A stretch of 64,000 nt of DNA from Halobacterium rubrum (GTDB lineage Archaea > Halobacteriota > Halobacteria > Halobacteriales > Halobacteriaceae). Within the stretch, counting starts at the first letter, position 1. The number at the start of each line of letters is the position of its first letter. A program made the position numbers and the translations under genes. The notes beneath the pieces were generated by a model. It made no database searches. It was given only the letters and a program-made list of their open reading frames with translations, and was not told the DNA's origin. Positions 1 through 7,580 of this stretch are shown here, piece after piece. The stretch spans positions 434,001 to 498,000 of the forward strand of contig NZ_JAJQQZ010000002.1 of assembly GCF_021729015.1 (NCBI RefSeq). The letters are read 5' to 3'.

Positions 1-76
1 CGGTTGCACGGCCGCCGTCACTATCCGCGTCTCCGAGCGAGGGCTGGACCCCCGGAGAATCCTGATTCGTGGCTCC

Positions 77-1534
77 TCACTCGACACAGCAGCTCATCGT
101 CGAGGTGTCCCGCCGGAACGCCTGGCAGGCCTGCTTGAATGCCTCGCTGAACGTTGGGAACGGATGAACCGTGTCGATGATGTCGTCAATCGTGAGGCCG
201 AACTTCACCGCCAGCGTCGCTTCCATAATCATGTCGGCGGCACGCGGCCCGACCATGTGGACGCCCACGATCTCGTCGGTCTCGTGGTGCTTGACGACTT
301 GGACGAGGCCATCCGTGTTCTCGACTGCTTTCGCCCGCGGGACGTCCGCCATCTGGACGGTCCGACACGAACAGGTGCCGTACTCGTCCATGTACTCCAG
401 TTCGGTCGTGCCAACGGCTGCGACCTCGGGACTGGTGAATACGACTGCGGGGACCGCATCGTAGTCGATGCTGAGGTCCTCGTCGCCGAAGGCGTTCTTG
501 ACGGCGTGGTTGCCCTCCTTGGCGGCGACCGTCTCCAGTTCGGGTGCGCCGATTACATCGCCGGCAGCGTACACGTCCGGGTTCGTCGTCTGAAAGTGGT
601 CGTCGACCCGGACTGTTCCGTCGCCGTTCATCTCGACGCCGACCGACTCGAGGCCGATGCCCTCGCTGTTGGGCTGGACGCCGGTCGCGACGAACAGCGC
701 ATCGCCCGTGACTGTCCGCGTGGTGCCGTCGACGACCGTCTCGACCGCGACGCCCGACTGCATCGTTTCAGTTCCTCCGTCGCCTGCTGGCGTGCGGACT
801 CGTTGGAACTCGTTGCCAGTCACCACCTCGATGCCTTCCGCCTCGAACACGCGTTGTATCTCTCGCCCTAGCTGGCCTTCCATCCCCGACAGCACTCGGT
901 CAGAGCGCTGGAGAATCGTCACGTCGACGCCAACCCGGTGGAGGATCTGTCCCCACTCGAGCGCGATGTACCCGCCACCAAGCATCACGATGCTCTCGGG
1001 GAGGTCGCGCTCCTCGAGGATGGTCTCGCTCGTGTAGTACTCGATGTCGTCGAGCCCGTCGATGGGTGGCGCCCACGGCGAACTCCCAGTCGCGACGAGC
1101 ACTTTCTCGCCGGTTATTCGTGCGCCCTCGTCGGCGCCGTCGACGACCCTGATGGTTGTGTCGTCGACCAGCTGGCCGTAGCCTTCGTAGATGTCGGTCT
1201 CGAAATGCTCAGCGACATCGACGTAGTTCGACTGCCGGAACTCCTCCACGAGCTCGTCGGTTCCGTCGAGGGCGGCCGCCCAGTCGACCGCCGGTTCGCC
1301 GTCGCTGTACTGGACGGCGTCGAACGGGTTCTCCGCTGGTGTCACGGCGTTTTCGCCGACCGCCAGCAGGTGTTTGCTCGGCACGCAACCGACGTTCACG
1401 CAGGTGCCACCCAGCGGCAGCCCTGTGTTCACCATCGCCGTGGAGAACCCTCGGTTGCTAGCTTCAGTGATTGCAGCAAATGCCGCCGCACCGCCACCGA
1501 GAACGACGAGGTCGTAGGAGTGCGCTGAAACCAT
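77..1534 (-). CDS. merA: Mercury(II) reductase
   Basis: A flavin-dependent cytosolic pyridine-nucleotide disulfide oxidoreductase that reduces Hg(II) to volatile Hg(0) with NAD(P)H. The 485-residue product has an N-terminal dinucleotide-binding LGGGAAA motif (residues 12-18), the redox pair CVNVGC (45-50), a second glycine-rich motif (LGGGY) in the NAD(P) domain, an AAGDV flavin motif, and the vicinal Cys482-Cys483 near the C-terminus that distinguishes MerA from lipoamide dehydrogenase and glutathione reductase. The N-terminal heavy-metal-associated domain of many bacterial MerA proteins is absent. It is transcribed away from the HxlR-type gene at 1612, which probably regulates it. A TATA-like element 26-33 bases before the ATG supports the start. 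Confidence 0.93.
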   Translation of the reverse strand: MVSAHSYDLVVLGGGAAAFAAITEASNRGFSTAMVNTGLPLGGTCVNVGCVPSKHLLAVGENAVTPAENPFDAVQYSDGEPAVDWAAALDGTDELVEEFRQSNYVDVAEHFETDIYEGYGQLVDDTTIRVVDGADEGARITGEKVLVATGSSPWAPPIDGLDDIEYYTSETILEERDLPESIVMLGGGYIALEWGQILHRVGVDVTILQRSDRVLSGMEGQLGREIQRVFEAEGIEVVTGNEFQRVRTPAGDGGTETMQSGVAVETVVDGTTRTVTGDALFVATGVQPNSEGIGLESVGVEMNGDGTVRVDDHFQTTNPDVYAAGDVIGAPELETVAAKEGNHAVKNAFGDEDLSIDYDAVPAVVFTSPEVAAVGTTELEYMDEYGTCSCRTVQMADVPRAKAVENTDGLVQVVKHHETDEIVGVHMVGPRAADMIMEATLAVKFGLTIDDIIDTVHPFPTFSEAFKQACQAFRRDTSTMSCCVE

Positions 1535-1559
1535 CTCGTCGTTACTCTAGAGCGCGAAG

Positions 1560-1567
1560 TAATTATA
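1560..1567 (-). promoter_or_regulatory. TATA-like element of merA, in a shared divergent promoter region
   Basis: The minus strand reads TATAATTA, 26-33 bases upstream of the merA ATG, the expected spacing for a leaderless archaeal transcript. The same AT-rich patch lies about 45-52 bases before the regulator start at 1612 and could also serve that gene. Seen in sequence; promoter activity is inferred. Confidence 0.5.
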
Positions 1568-1575
1568 CTGTAGAG

Positions 1576-1615
1576 TCCGAAGCTATGGAGTAGGTTGGAG
1601 GCTCCGAAGCTATGG
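1576..1615. repeat. 13-base direct repeat overlapping the regulator start
   Basis: TCCGAAGCTATGG occurs at 1576-1588 and again at 1603-1615, exactly 27 bases apart. The second copy contains the ATG of the HxlR-type gene. The ATG in the first copy is in frame but is followed within two codons by TAG, so it cannot be used. The repeat may be an operator for autoregulation or a local duplication. Confidence 0.6.
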
Positions 1616-1956
1616 CAGATACAACCCCATCCGCGCCCAGCTGTGACGTCGACGGGACGTGTTACTGTCCACTGACTGGCGTCATCGACACGCTGAGTCG
1701 GAAGTACGCGATGCAACTGATCAGCGTCATCGGCGCCCACGACTCGCTCCGGTTCGCCGAAATCGAAGCCCACGTCCCGACCGCCAGCTCGTCGACGATC
1801 TCGAAACGCCTCGACGAGTTCGTCGAGGCGGGGCTCGTGACGCGAACGCAGTACGACGAAATCCCGCCCCGAGTCGAGTACGCGGTGACCGACGACGGCG
1901 AGGAAGTCCGGAGACGTCTGGAGCCACTGCTCGAGTGGGCAACAGAGAACAGTTGA
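1612..1956 (+). CDS. HxlR-type winged-helix transcriptional regulator, probable mercury regulator
   Basis: A 114-residue DNA-binding protein with the HxlR pattern: an N-terminal Cys cluster (C11, C17, C19) leading into helix 1, a recognition segment with SSSTISKRLDEF, and the wing ending PPRVEYAVTDDG before a C-terminal helix ending LEWA. Several HxlR and ArsR-like regulators sense metals or redox state through N-terminal cysteines, so Hg(II) sensing by the C-x5-C-x-C cluster is a reasonable inference given the divergent merA neighbour. It has no MerR-type fold. Its start falls inside the second copy of a 13-base direct repeat that may be its own operator. Confidence 0.8.
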   Translation: MADTTPSAPSCDVDGTCYCPLTGVIDTLSRKYAMQLISVIGAHDSLRFAEIEAHVPTASSSTISKRLDEFVEAGLVTRTQYDEIPPRVEYAVTDDGEEVRRRLEPLLEWATENS

Positions 1957-2535
1957 GTGATTCTCGACAGGGATGTTGTGATTTGGAAGTCGAAGAGAAG
2001 TGCCGATCCAAAGCTTCTCGACGCGGGATTCTAGCGAACAGAATCCTTCGTGTCCGGGAGCGCGGCCGTCATCACTCGTCCCCGAACTCGCCGTTGGCCT
2101 CGACAGCGTTCGTCTCGCCAGCGTAAACGGGCTCGAAGTCGTCGAAGACGCCCTCGCGTTGGTGGACTACCTCGATTAAGACTCATTCCGGCGGCAAATG
2201 GTGTGAACAGCGCGATCACAGCATTGTCGCGTTTTCGACGGGGAGACACCACAATCGGCGATAGATTACCTCACGGTCGCCCGTCGGTCATCAGCGAAGG
2301 CACGACAGCACCGACCCGCAACCACAGCATGATTGGACTCTCTACCCCTAATATTCTACCACACAAAATAGAAAATTGTCTCTAAATGCCCTCAAAGCCA
2401 TGAATTATCCAACTATGGGCCCTGGCGGCGCCAATCCAGAAACTCCCATCCCGCAAGCAAGCGATTCTAGAGTGGTTCAGTCTCTGTACTGCGTGGTCTG
2501 AATTTCGTTGTCTGTCGCCTTCACCATATAGACCC
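1957..2535. other. Non-coding stretch with a possible gene remnant
   Basis: No complete gene is seen. A 35-codon open stretch on the minus strand (2072-2180) has halophile-like composition and could be a gene tail, but the plus strand over 2100-2178 reads equally well, ending VDYLD, so direction and identity cannot be decided. The sequence from about 2330 to 2400 is AT-rich, as expected just outside an integrase gene. Confidence 0.35.
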
Positions 2536-3582
2536 ATGACGACCGACCTCGAACCCCTCGACCCAGCGACCGGACGCGAGATGTATCTCGACGAGCGCAG
2601 CCACGAACTCGCCGACGCAACGATTCAATCGCATCGCTACCGACTCAAGCAGTTCGTCCAGTGGTGCGACCAGGAAGGCATCGAGAACCTCAACGACCTC
2701 TCCGGACGAGACGTCCACAGGTTCCGGGTGAAGCGACGGAACGAGGACGATTTGGCGACGGCCACGATGAAAGGCCAACTGGCTACGCTCAGGATGTTCC
2801 TGCGATTCTGTGCGACCATCGACGCCGTGGAGCCAGGACTCGACGAGAAGATCATCTTGCCAACGACTACGGCGGAGGACGCTCGCGAAGAGATGCTTAG
2901 TGCGGAGAGAGTCGAGAAGGTACTCGAACACCTCGAGAAGTATCGGTACGCTCGATTGGAGCACACTCTGTTCGAGGTGCTCTGGCACACAGGCCTCCGA
3001 GTCGGGGCAGCCGTCGGGACCGATGTGGAAGACTACAATGCCGACGAACAGTTTCTCGAACTCGTCCATCGGCCGGAGCAAGGGACATCGCTAAAGAACG
3101 GGAAAGCAAGCGAGCGGTTCGTCGCTCTGAACGACAGAGTCTGTAGTGTGCTGGACGATTGGCTGGAAGTCAATCATCCAGGCACCGTCGACGACTACGG
3201 ACGTGAGCCGCTGTTTGCCACACAGAGATCTCGCCTCAGCAAGAATCGGGCTCGGACTATCGCGTACCAGTATACGCGGCCCTGCATCTATGATGAACAG
3301 TGCCCCCACGACCGCGAAATCGAGGACTGTGAGGCTCAGCCGACAGCATACGCACACGCCTGTCCTTCGTCGCTGAGTCCCCATCCGATTCGGAGAGGTG
3401 CCATTACCTACTCACTTCAATCCGGTATACCAGAAAAAGTCGTGAGTGATCGCATGGATGTCGGTCCTAGCGTACTGGACAGACACTATGACCAGCGAAG
3501 CAAAAAAGAGAAACTAGACCAACGTCGACAGTATCTCCCCGGAAACGGCATCTCTAGTAGCTCGAATCAGAGAGACAAATAG
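2536..3582 (+). CDS. Tyrosine recombinase / integrase
   Basis: A 348-residue site-specific recombinase of the XerC/D-phage integrase class. It has an N-terminal SAM-like core-binding region (about residues 5-105), then the catalytic domain with the first Arg in HTGLRVG, the HxxR box as PHPIRRG, and the nucleophile Tyr in DRHYDQRS. The His/Trp position between HxxR and Tyr is not the usual LGH, as in the integrase at 40373. Between the first Arg and HxxR lies a segment with four cysteines (CIY, QC, DC, AC) that could bind zinc. No tRNA or attachment site is visible next to it. It may have moved the island to its right, which begins with unrelated genes. Confidence 0.88.
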   Translation: MTTDLEPLDPATGREMYLDERSHELADATIQSHRYRLKQFVQWCDQEGIENLNDLSGRDVHRFRVKRRNEDDLATATMKGQLATLRMFLRFCATIDAVEPGLDEKIILPTTTAEDAREEMLSAERVEKVLEHLEKYRYARLEHTLFEVLWHTGLRVGAAVGTDVEDYNADEQFLELVHRPEQGTSLKNGKASERFVALNDRVCSVLDDWLEVNHPGTVDDYGREPLFATQRSRLSKNRARTIAYQYTRPCIYDEQCPHDREIEDCEAQPTAYAHACPSSLSPHPIRRGAITYSLQSGIPEKVVSDRMDVGPSVLDRHYDQRSKKEKLDQRRQYLPGNGISSSSNQRDK

Positions 3583-3780
3583 TGTCATGGCTTTCCCTCA
3601 GACTTCTCGGAGTGGCCAAACCGCCCACATAAATGTGTTAACCCAACCTGGCGTTCACGACGATAACTTCGTCCACAGACCTGAATTCGGTCAAATGAGG
3701 CTGTTGCTCGCCCGCTAATTGCGTCTGGGTGGCTATCCGGGACAAAACTGATTTGGCATCCCAGTTAATTTACTGGATGC

Positions 3781-4227
3781 ATGAGTCTCTGGAGATCGAA
3801 ACGGCGATACGATACTGGTCGCCGTTTCAGCGAGCAAGCTGATGATGCGCTCTACGCGCTCGCCCTTCTCCAGAGCGACGGCACCGTAACGAAGACTCGA
3901 ACGAGTGAACTTCGGGAAGATCTGGAGGAAGGAGAAGCTGTGTTCAGGGCGTTGCGTGACGCTCTTCAGCATCCAGAGAAAGCAGACAGCTACACCTACG
4001 CCTTGGCTCGGCAACTACGAGAGCATTACGGCGAGATCGATAAATACGCAATTGAGCGTCTCAACCGACACTTGGAACTCTTGGACAAGGCCGGAGCCGA
4101 CCTAACATATTATTCCGGCCTTGAAGACGTCATTGAGGCGTTAGAACTCATAGAGGAGTTAGCTGAACAGACGACGGAACAAGACGCGGAACAGTTGCGA
4201 GATTACGTTGCCACGTCGGATTATTGA
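3781..4227 (+). CDS. Unrecognised 148-residue helical protein, first gene of the peptidase cassette
   Basis: No family is recognised. The product is acidic and predicted almost wholly helical, with no signal peptide or membrane segment. A basic start (MSLWRSKRRYDTGRR) precedes a long alpha-helical body rich in Glu, Leu and Ala. It overlaps the putative metallopeptidase gene by 20 bases, so the two are almost certainly co-transcribed and translationally coupled and may form a complex. Possible roles include a regulatory or inhibitory partner of the peptidase, by analogy with two-gene toxin-immunity cassettes, but that is inference only. Confidence 0.7.
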   Translation: MSLWRSKRRYDTGRRFSEQADDALYALALLQSDGTVTKTRTSELREDLEEGEAVFRALRDALQHPEKADSYTYALARQLREHYGEIDKYAIERLNRHLELLDKAGADLTYYSGLEDVIEALELIEELAEQTTEQDAEQLRDYVATSDY

Positions 4228-5302
4228 TCACCGGGAGCGTGATCTCACGGCCCGGTTCGATCATCTTCAGGACGAAATAACTCGCTTCTCTGATCTCTCG
4301 GTCAGTGATTCGTTCGATTCGCGCTTCACGAAGATAGACGAAATCTTCGACGATATCGATCGCCGACGTTCTGACGTCGAAGCGAATCCGGATGTAGATC
4401 CCCTCTATCAGCGGTACCTCTCGAAAGTGTTGTCCGCCGAAGCCAACATCGCGGAACTTGAATTAGTTCTCACACACTTGGAACTGTATTCCAATCACCG
4501 CGACCACTCTCGAGATCGTATTTGTCATGTCCGGAATATTTGTGACGAACTTACGGATTCCTTTGGACTGACGGCGACGTGCCTCCCAGTAATTCGGGAG
4601 AATTATTCGCTCCTCCCTCTCCTCGATAACGAGTACTACGTCATCTACATTCCGAGGGGGCAGGACATTATTCCCACAACGCCGATTCTCGCCCACGAGG
4701 TCGCACACGCGATTCTTGACCAACGGTCAGCCCGCTCTGACCAACAATCGGCACGCTCTGACGACTTCACCGAGCGCTTCGGCGAGCTTCGACGCCAGAT
4801 GAGTACTGCCCGTGCAGAGCGGGATTTCTACGAGAACTGGGATTACTGGTACGATGAGCTCTTCTGTGACGTCGCAGGGTTCTTCGCCTTTGGCCCTAGC
4901 TACGTTTGCGCGCAACTCCACCACCTCCTCACGCGTCGACCCTACAATATCATTCGGAACGTCAGAGTCGAAGACGAATACCTCCATCCTCCTGAGGCAC
5001 TCAGGGCAGAGGTCGTTACGACACTCGCGGATGAGTATCTCCCTGACGAACTCCTTGAGTCACTGGAACACGTCCGCGATGAATACACCGAACATTTAGA
5101 GAGAACCATCAACTCAAAGCCGTCATTCTATGATCAATGGGTCGATGACCAGTTGGTGGACGCTGTCGTTTCTGACGCCGAATCCGTGAACGACGACCTA
5201 GATAACCTCTGCCAGCACTTACTCAATGGGACTGATTATGACGAAGCACCGGACTTCGAGTATCGCCTCAAAGCCAATCAATACTGGCTCGATGAGTATT
5301 AA
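4208..5302 (+). CDS. Putative zinc metallopeptidase with HEVAH motif
   Basis: A 364-residue protein with a clear HExxH zinc-binding motif (HEVAH, residues 163-167) in the hydrophobic context expected for a metallopeptidase active helix. About 50 residues later, WYDELFCDVAG offers Glu217 or Asp221 as a third ligand, as in gluzincin-like families. The N-terminal 110 residues look helical; there is no signal peptide, so it would act in the cytoplasm. It starts with TTG inside the preceding gene. Its stop overlaps the stop of the convergent Argonaute gene by four bases, so there is no room for a terminator. A 21-base imperfect tandem duplication directly follows the HExxH helix. The substrate is unknown. 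Confidence 0.65.
   Translation: MPRRIIDHRERDLTARFDHLQDEITRFSDLSVSDSFDSRFTKIDEIFDDIDRRRSDVEANPDVDPLYQRYLSKVLSAEANIAELELVLTHLELYSNHRDHSRDRICHVRNICDELTDSFGLTATCLPVIRENYSLLPLLDNEYYVIYIPRGQDIIPTTPILAHEVAHAILDQRSARSDQQSARSDDFTERFGELRRQMSTARAERDFYENWDYWYDELFCDVAGFFAFGPSYVCAQLHHLLTRRPYNIIRNVRVEDEYLHPPEALRAEVVTTLADEYLPDELLESLEHVRDEYTEHLERTINSKPSFYDQWVDDQLVDAVVSDAESVNDDLDNLCQHLLNGTDYDEAPDFEYRLKANQYWLDEY
4718..4759 (+). repeat. 21-base imperfect tandem repeat inside the metallopeptidase gene
   Basis: Two 21-base units (4718-4738 and 4739-4759, 17 of 21 identical) encode DQRSARS and DQQSARS, immediately after the HEVAH helix. The frame is kept. It looks like a recent in-frame slippage or duplication that lengthens a surface loop next to the active site. 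Confidence 0.7.
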
Positions 5303-7494
5303 CTCGGGAGGAACCGAAGCTGAGGGCAGTTTTCGAATAGAGTGTGCATTCGACTCGGGTAGCGAATAGTAATCGGGTCACTGATTTTGGAACCGGGCGA
5401 CCACCAGACCAAGAAGGACAGATCGAACACGTCTTTCCCGACGTCAACGATATCAAAGTCACCCGTCCCTGCTTTCCTCCGGATTTGGAACGTTCGCGGG
5501 GTTCCTTGGTACGTGTATTCGCCGCCCGACGGAGACAGTAGAATCGTAGACTCGTCGATACGAGCGTACGCCCCCGTCCGGCAGGCTCTATCCCCATCCT
5601 CAGAATAGAGCCGATACGACGTACTATCCCGGAGTTCAACTGCACTCCAGCTGAAGTCCGAATCGATATATCCGTCTTCCTTCAGGCCCTCAATTGCGGA
5701 CTCGATACCCGCGAGTTCTTCGTTGCCGTACGTACCGTTTCTATGGATTACGAGCGAGTTGATGGGACTATCACTCTGCTCAGTTGCGGCGACTATCCCA
5801 TCGCCGATCAACTTCTCGGCGAGATCGTGATCTGTCACCTGATCGTTTCCGCGGCCGTGTGGGCGATCAGTCCAATCGATTACATCACCCGTCTCGCCGG
5901 AGATTGTGACGGAGCACGCGGTCGTCTGCTGGTCCCCGGTTACGCTCAACCCGATTGCGACGTCAGCGTTGAGGCCCTCCTCTAAGAGGAAGGGGCGGAT
6001 CCCCAACTTCGACGCGAGATCCGTTGCGGTGTTTCGGAGCGAATAACTCTGGTCACGATTGCGCTCCTTTTGATAGTTCTCGTGTCGGAGATGCTGGACG
6101 GGTTTGCCGTTAACAGCGTTGATAACGTCATAGTAGGGTCCGTCATCTGTCATGTACGCGAAGGCACCGGTAACCTTGTCAGCGAAGTCGTTTCTCCATT
6201 CGTCAAATTCGCCTCTGCTTTCGAAGCTCGCGCCACCTGGATGTGCCTTCAGCTTGACGCCGGTATACGTTTCGAGGTAGTCACTAATTGTCTCGAAGGC
6301 CTCGAAGGCTGTCTCCCGAGTGGAGTCTGTATGGAGTACTGCCACCCACGGTTCGTCCATCGGTTTCCGCTTCGGGCCGAACTCCTTGAGATAGTCGAGA
6401 ACGCGGTATTCCCAGTTGGACCGTGTGATTTCCCCGGAACTGGTTAAATCGGAAGCCCCAATCTCGAGTACGACATCTTCTCCGAAACCAAGAGTGGGGA
6501 AATCGAAGGTGTCTATATTGTTACTGATGGGGGCATCTCCTACGTCCGCGTCGTGGTTACCGAGCTGAATGTAGTGGATCGGCCGCTTCCACTCTTTGAC
6601 TTCTCGCCACCGCTCGTCAGCATCGAGTGTCGAGGCCTGTGTGGTTGCCTCTTCTTGATTCGGAATTAAACGAAGCAAGGAGGGCGCGGCGTCGTACGTG
6701 CGGCCGTCAGGACTGTACTTGACTTTGGCGATTAGCTCGCTTGGATCAATTTTCCCGGCGTATTCGCTTCCGTACTCCTCTTCGACGAAGGAGAGTACCG
6801 ATGTCGGTTCACCGTCGATAGTCATCGTCTCGTCAGAGACGGTCGCATCGGAAATCGTATGCAAACGAACAGGCTGTGGCTCGGGGCGATCAAAGAAGAA
6901 GTACCGTTTCCCACCACCAAATCGATTGATTATCTCTGACTCGCCTTGGTCAGCAAGTCGATCGGCGAGGGTTCGTTCGTCGAGGAATTTTCGAGTTGGA
7001 TCCGCACTGAGCATGAATCCCGATCCTTCACGATAGTCAATATTCGTGCGAACCCCACGGTACATCTCATATGTTGCATCATCTCCCCTGACTGTTCGAT
7101 GTGGTTCATCGTCGTAGAAGTTCGCGTACTCGTTGTACTCCCAGTAGTTTAGTACGGAGGTCAGGAATGATCCGAACGATTCCCTGAGGGCTTGAGCAAG
7201 CGCCTTTCGATGGCGTGGATTCTCTGCATCGAGAGTTACGTCTCCTTCTAGCTGTAGCTTGATTCCATCGACGTCTAATTCCTCGGGTTCGTGGTCGTGA
7301 CCGAAGACTGCAAGATGCCAGTCGCCATCCGTTCCTCGGAGGCGATGGGCGTTTCCCCAGGTTCGACTAGCGAGAACGTTCTCGTAGTGATCGAGTTCCG
7401 AGTACGGGTCGTCGGGGAGTTCCGCAGAGATACTGTAGACTTTCGCGGGGACCTCCGGGACAGTGACGGGAAACGAGCTGAGGAACTGGCTCAT
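5299..7494 (-). CDS. Prokaryotic Argonaute, full-length, apparently catalytically inactive
   Basis: A 731-residue guide-dependent nucleic-acid-binding protein of the long pAgo type. The layout reads as N/L1, a PAZ-like region (about 190-280, ending PSLLRLIPN), MID (about 370-500, with VNGKPVQHLR) and PIWI (about 505-731). Two PIWI active-site positions are visible and both are changed: the first Asp of the usual IGxD is Ser517 (IGLSV) and the Asp of HRDG is Asn586 (IHRNG). It should therefore bind a guide and target without slicing, and need a partner effector. Directly upstream on the same strand, 86 bases away, lie a YhaN/Rad50-type ATPase and an Mre11-type nuclease. It differs from the active haloarchaeal NgAgo type. 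The family call is strong; the operon role is inferred. Confidence 0.85.
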   Translation of the reverse strand: MSQFLSSFPVTVPEVPAKVYSISAELPDDPYSELDHYENVLASRTWGNAHRLRGTDGDWHLAVFGHDHEPEELDVDGIKLQLEGDVTLDAENPRHRKALAQALRESFGSFLTSVLNYWEYNEYANFYDDEPHRTVRGDDATYEMYRGVRTNIDYREGSGFMLSADPTRKFLDERTLADRLADQGESEIINRFGGGKRYFFFDRPEPQPVRLHTISDATVSDETMTIDGEPTSVLSFVEEEYGSEYAGKIDPSELIAKVKYSPDGRTYDAAPSLLRLIPNQEEATTQASTLDADERWREVKEWKRPIHYIQLGNHDADVGDAPISNNIDTFDFPTLGFGEDVVLEIGASDLTSSGEITRSNWEYRVLDYLKEFGPKRKPMDEPWVAVLHTDSTRETAFEAFETISDYLETYTGVKLKAHPGGASFESRGEFDEWRNDFADKVTGAFAYMTDDGPYYDVINAVNGKPVQHLRHENYQKERNRDQSYSLRNTATDLASKLGIRPFLLEEGLNADVAIGLSVTGDQQTTACSVTISGETGDVIDWTDRPHGRGNDQVTDHDLAEKLIGDGIVAATEQSDSPINSLVIHRNGTYGNEELAGIESAIEGLKEDGYIDSDFSWSAVELRDSTSYRLYSEDGDRACRTGAYARIDESTILLSPSGGEYTYQGTPRTFQIRRKAGTGDFDIVDVGKDVFDLSFLVWWSPGSKISDPITIRYPSRMHTLFENCPQLRFLPS

Positions 7495-7520
7495 TCTCTG
7501 TGACTAATAGAACAAGAACC

Positions 7521-7528
7521 AATTAGAA
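7521..7528 (-). promoter_or_regulatory. Possible TATA-like element of the Argonaute gene
   Basis: The minus strand reads TTCTAATT 27-34 bases before the Argonaute ATG, within the 86-base gap after the ATPase gene. It could give an independent leaderless transcript in addition to read-through from the nuclease-ATPase genes. Weak match. Confidence 0.3.
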
Positions 7529-7580
7529 GTTTCGGGGGACTTAGATTCGAGGAGTGGTTGTATCGTTCTCTGATAAGTGG

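Noticed and set aside
2050-2385. 111-codon plus-strand frame with basic product
   Set aside because: Arg/Ser-rich composition typical of a shadow frame in GC-rich DNA, with no recognisable domain.
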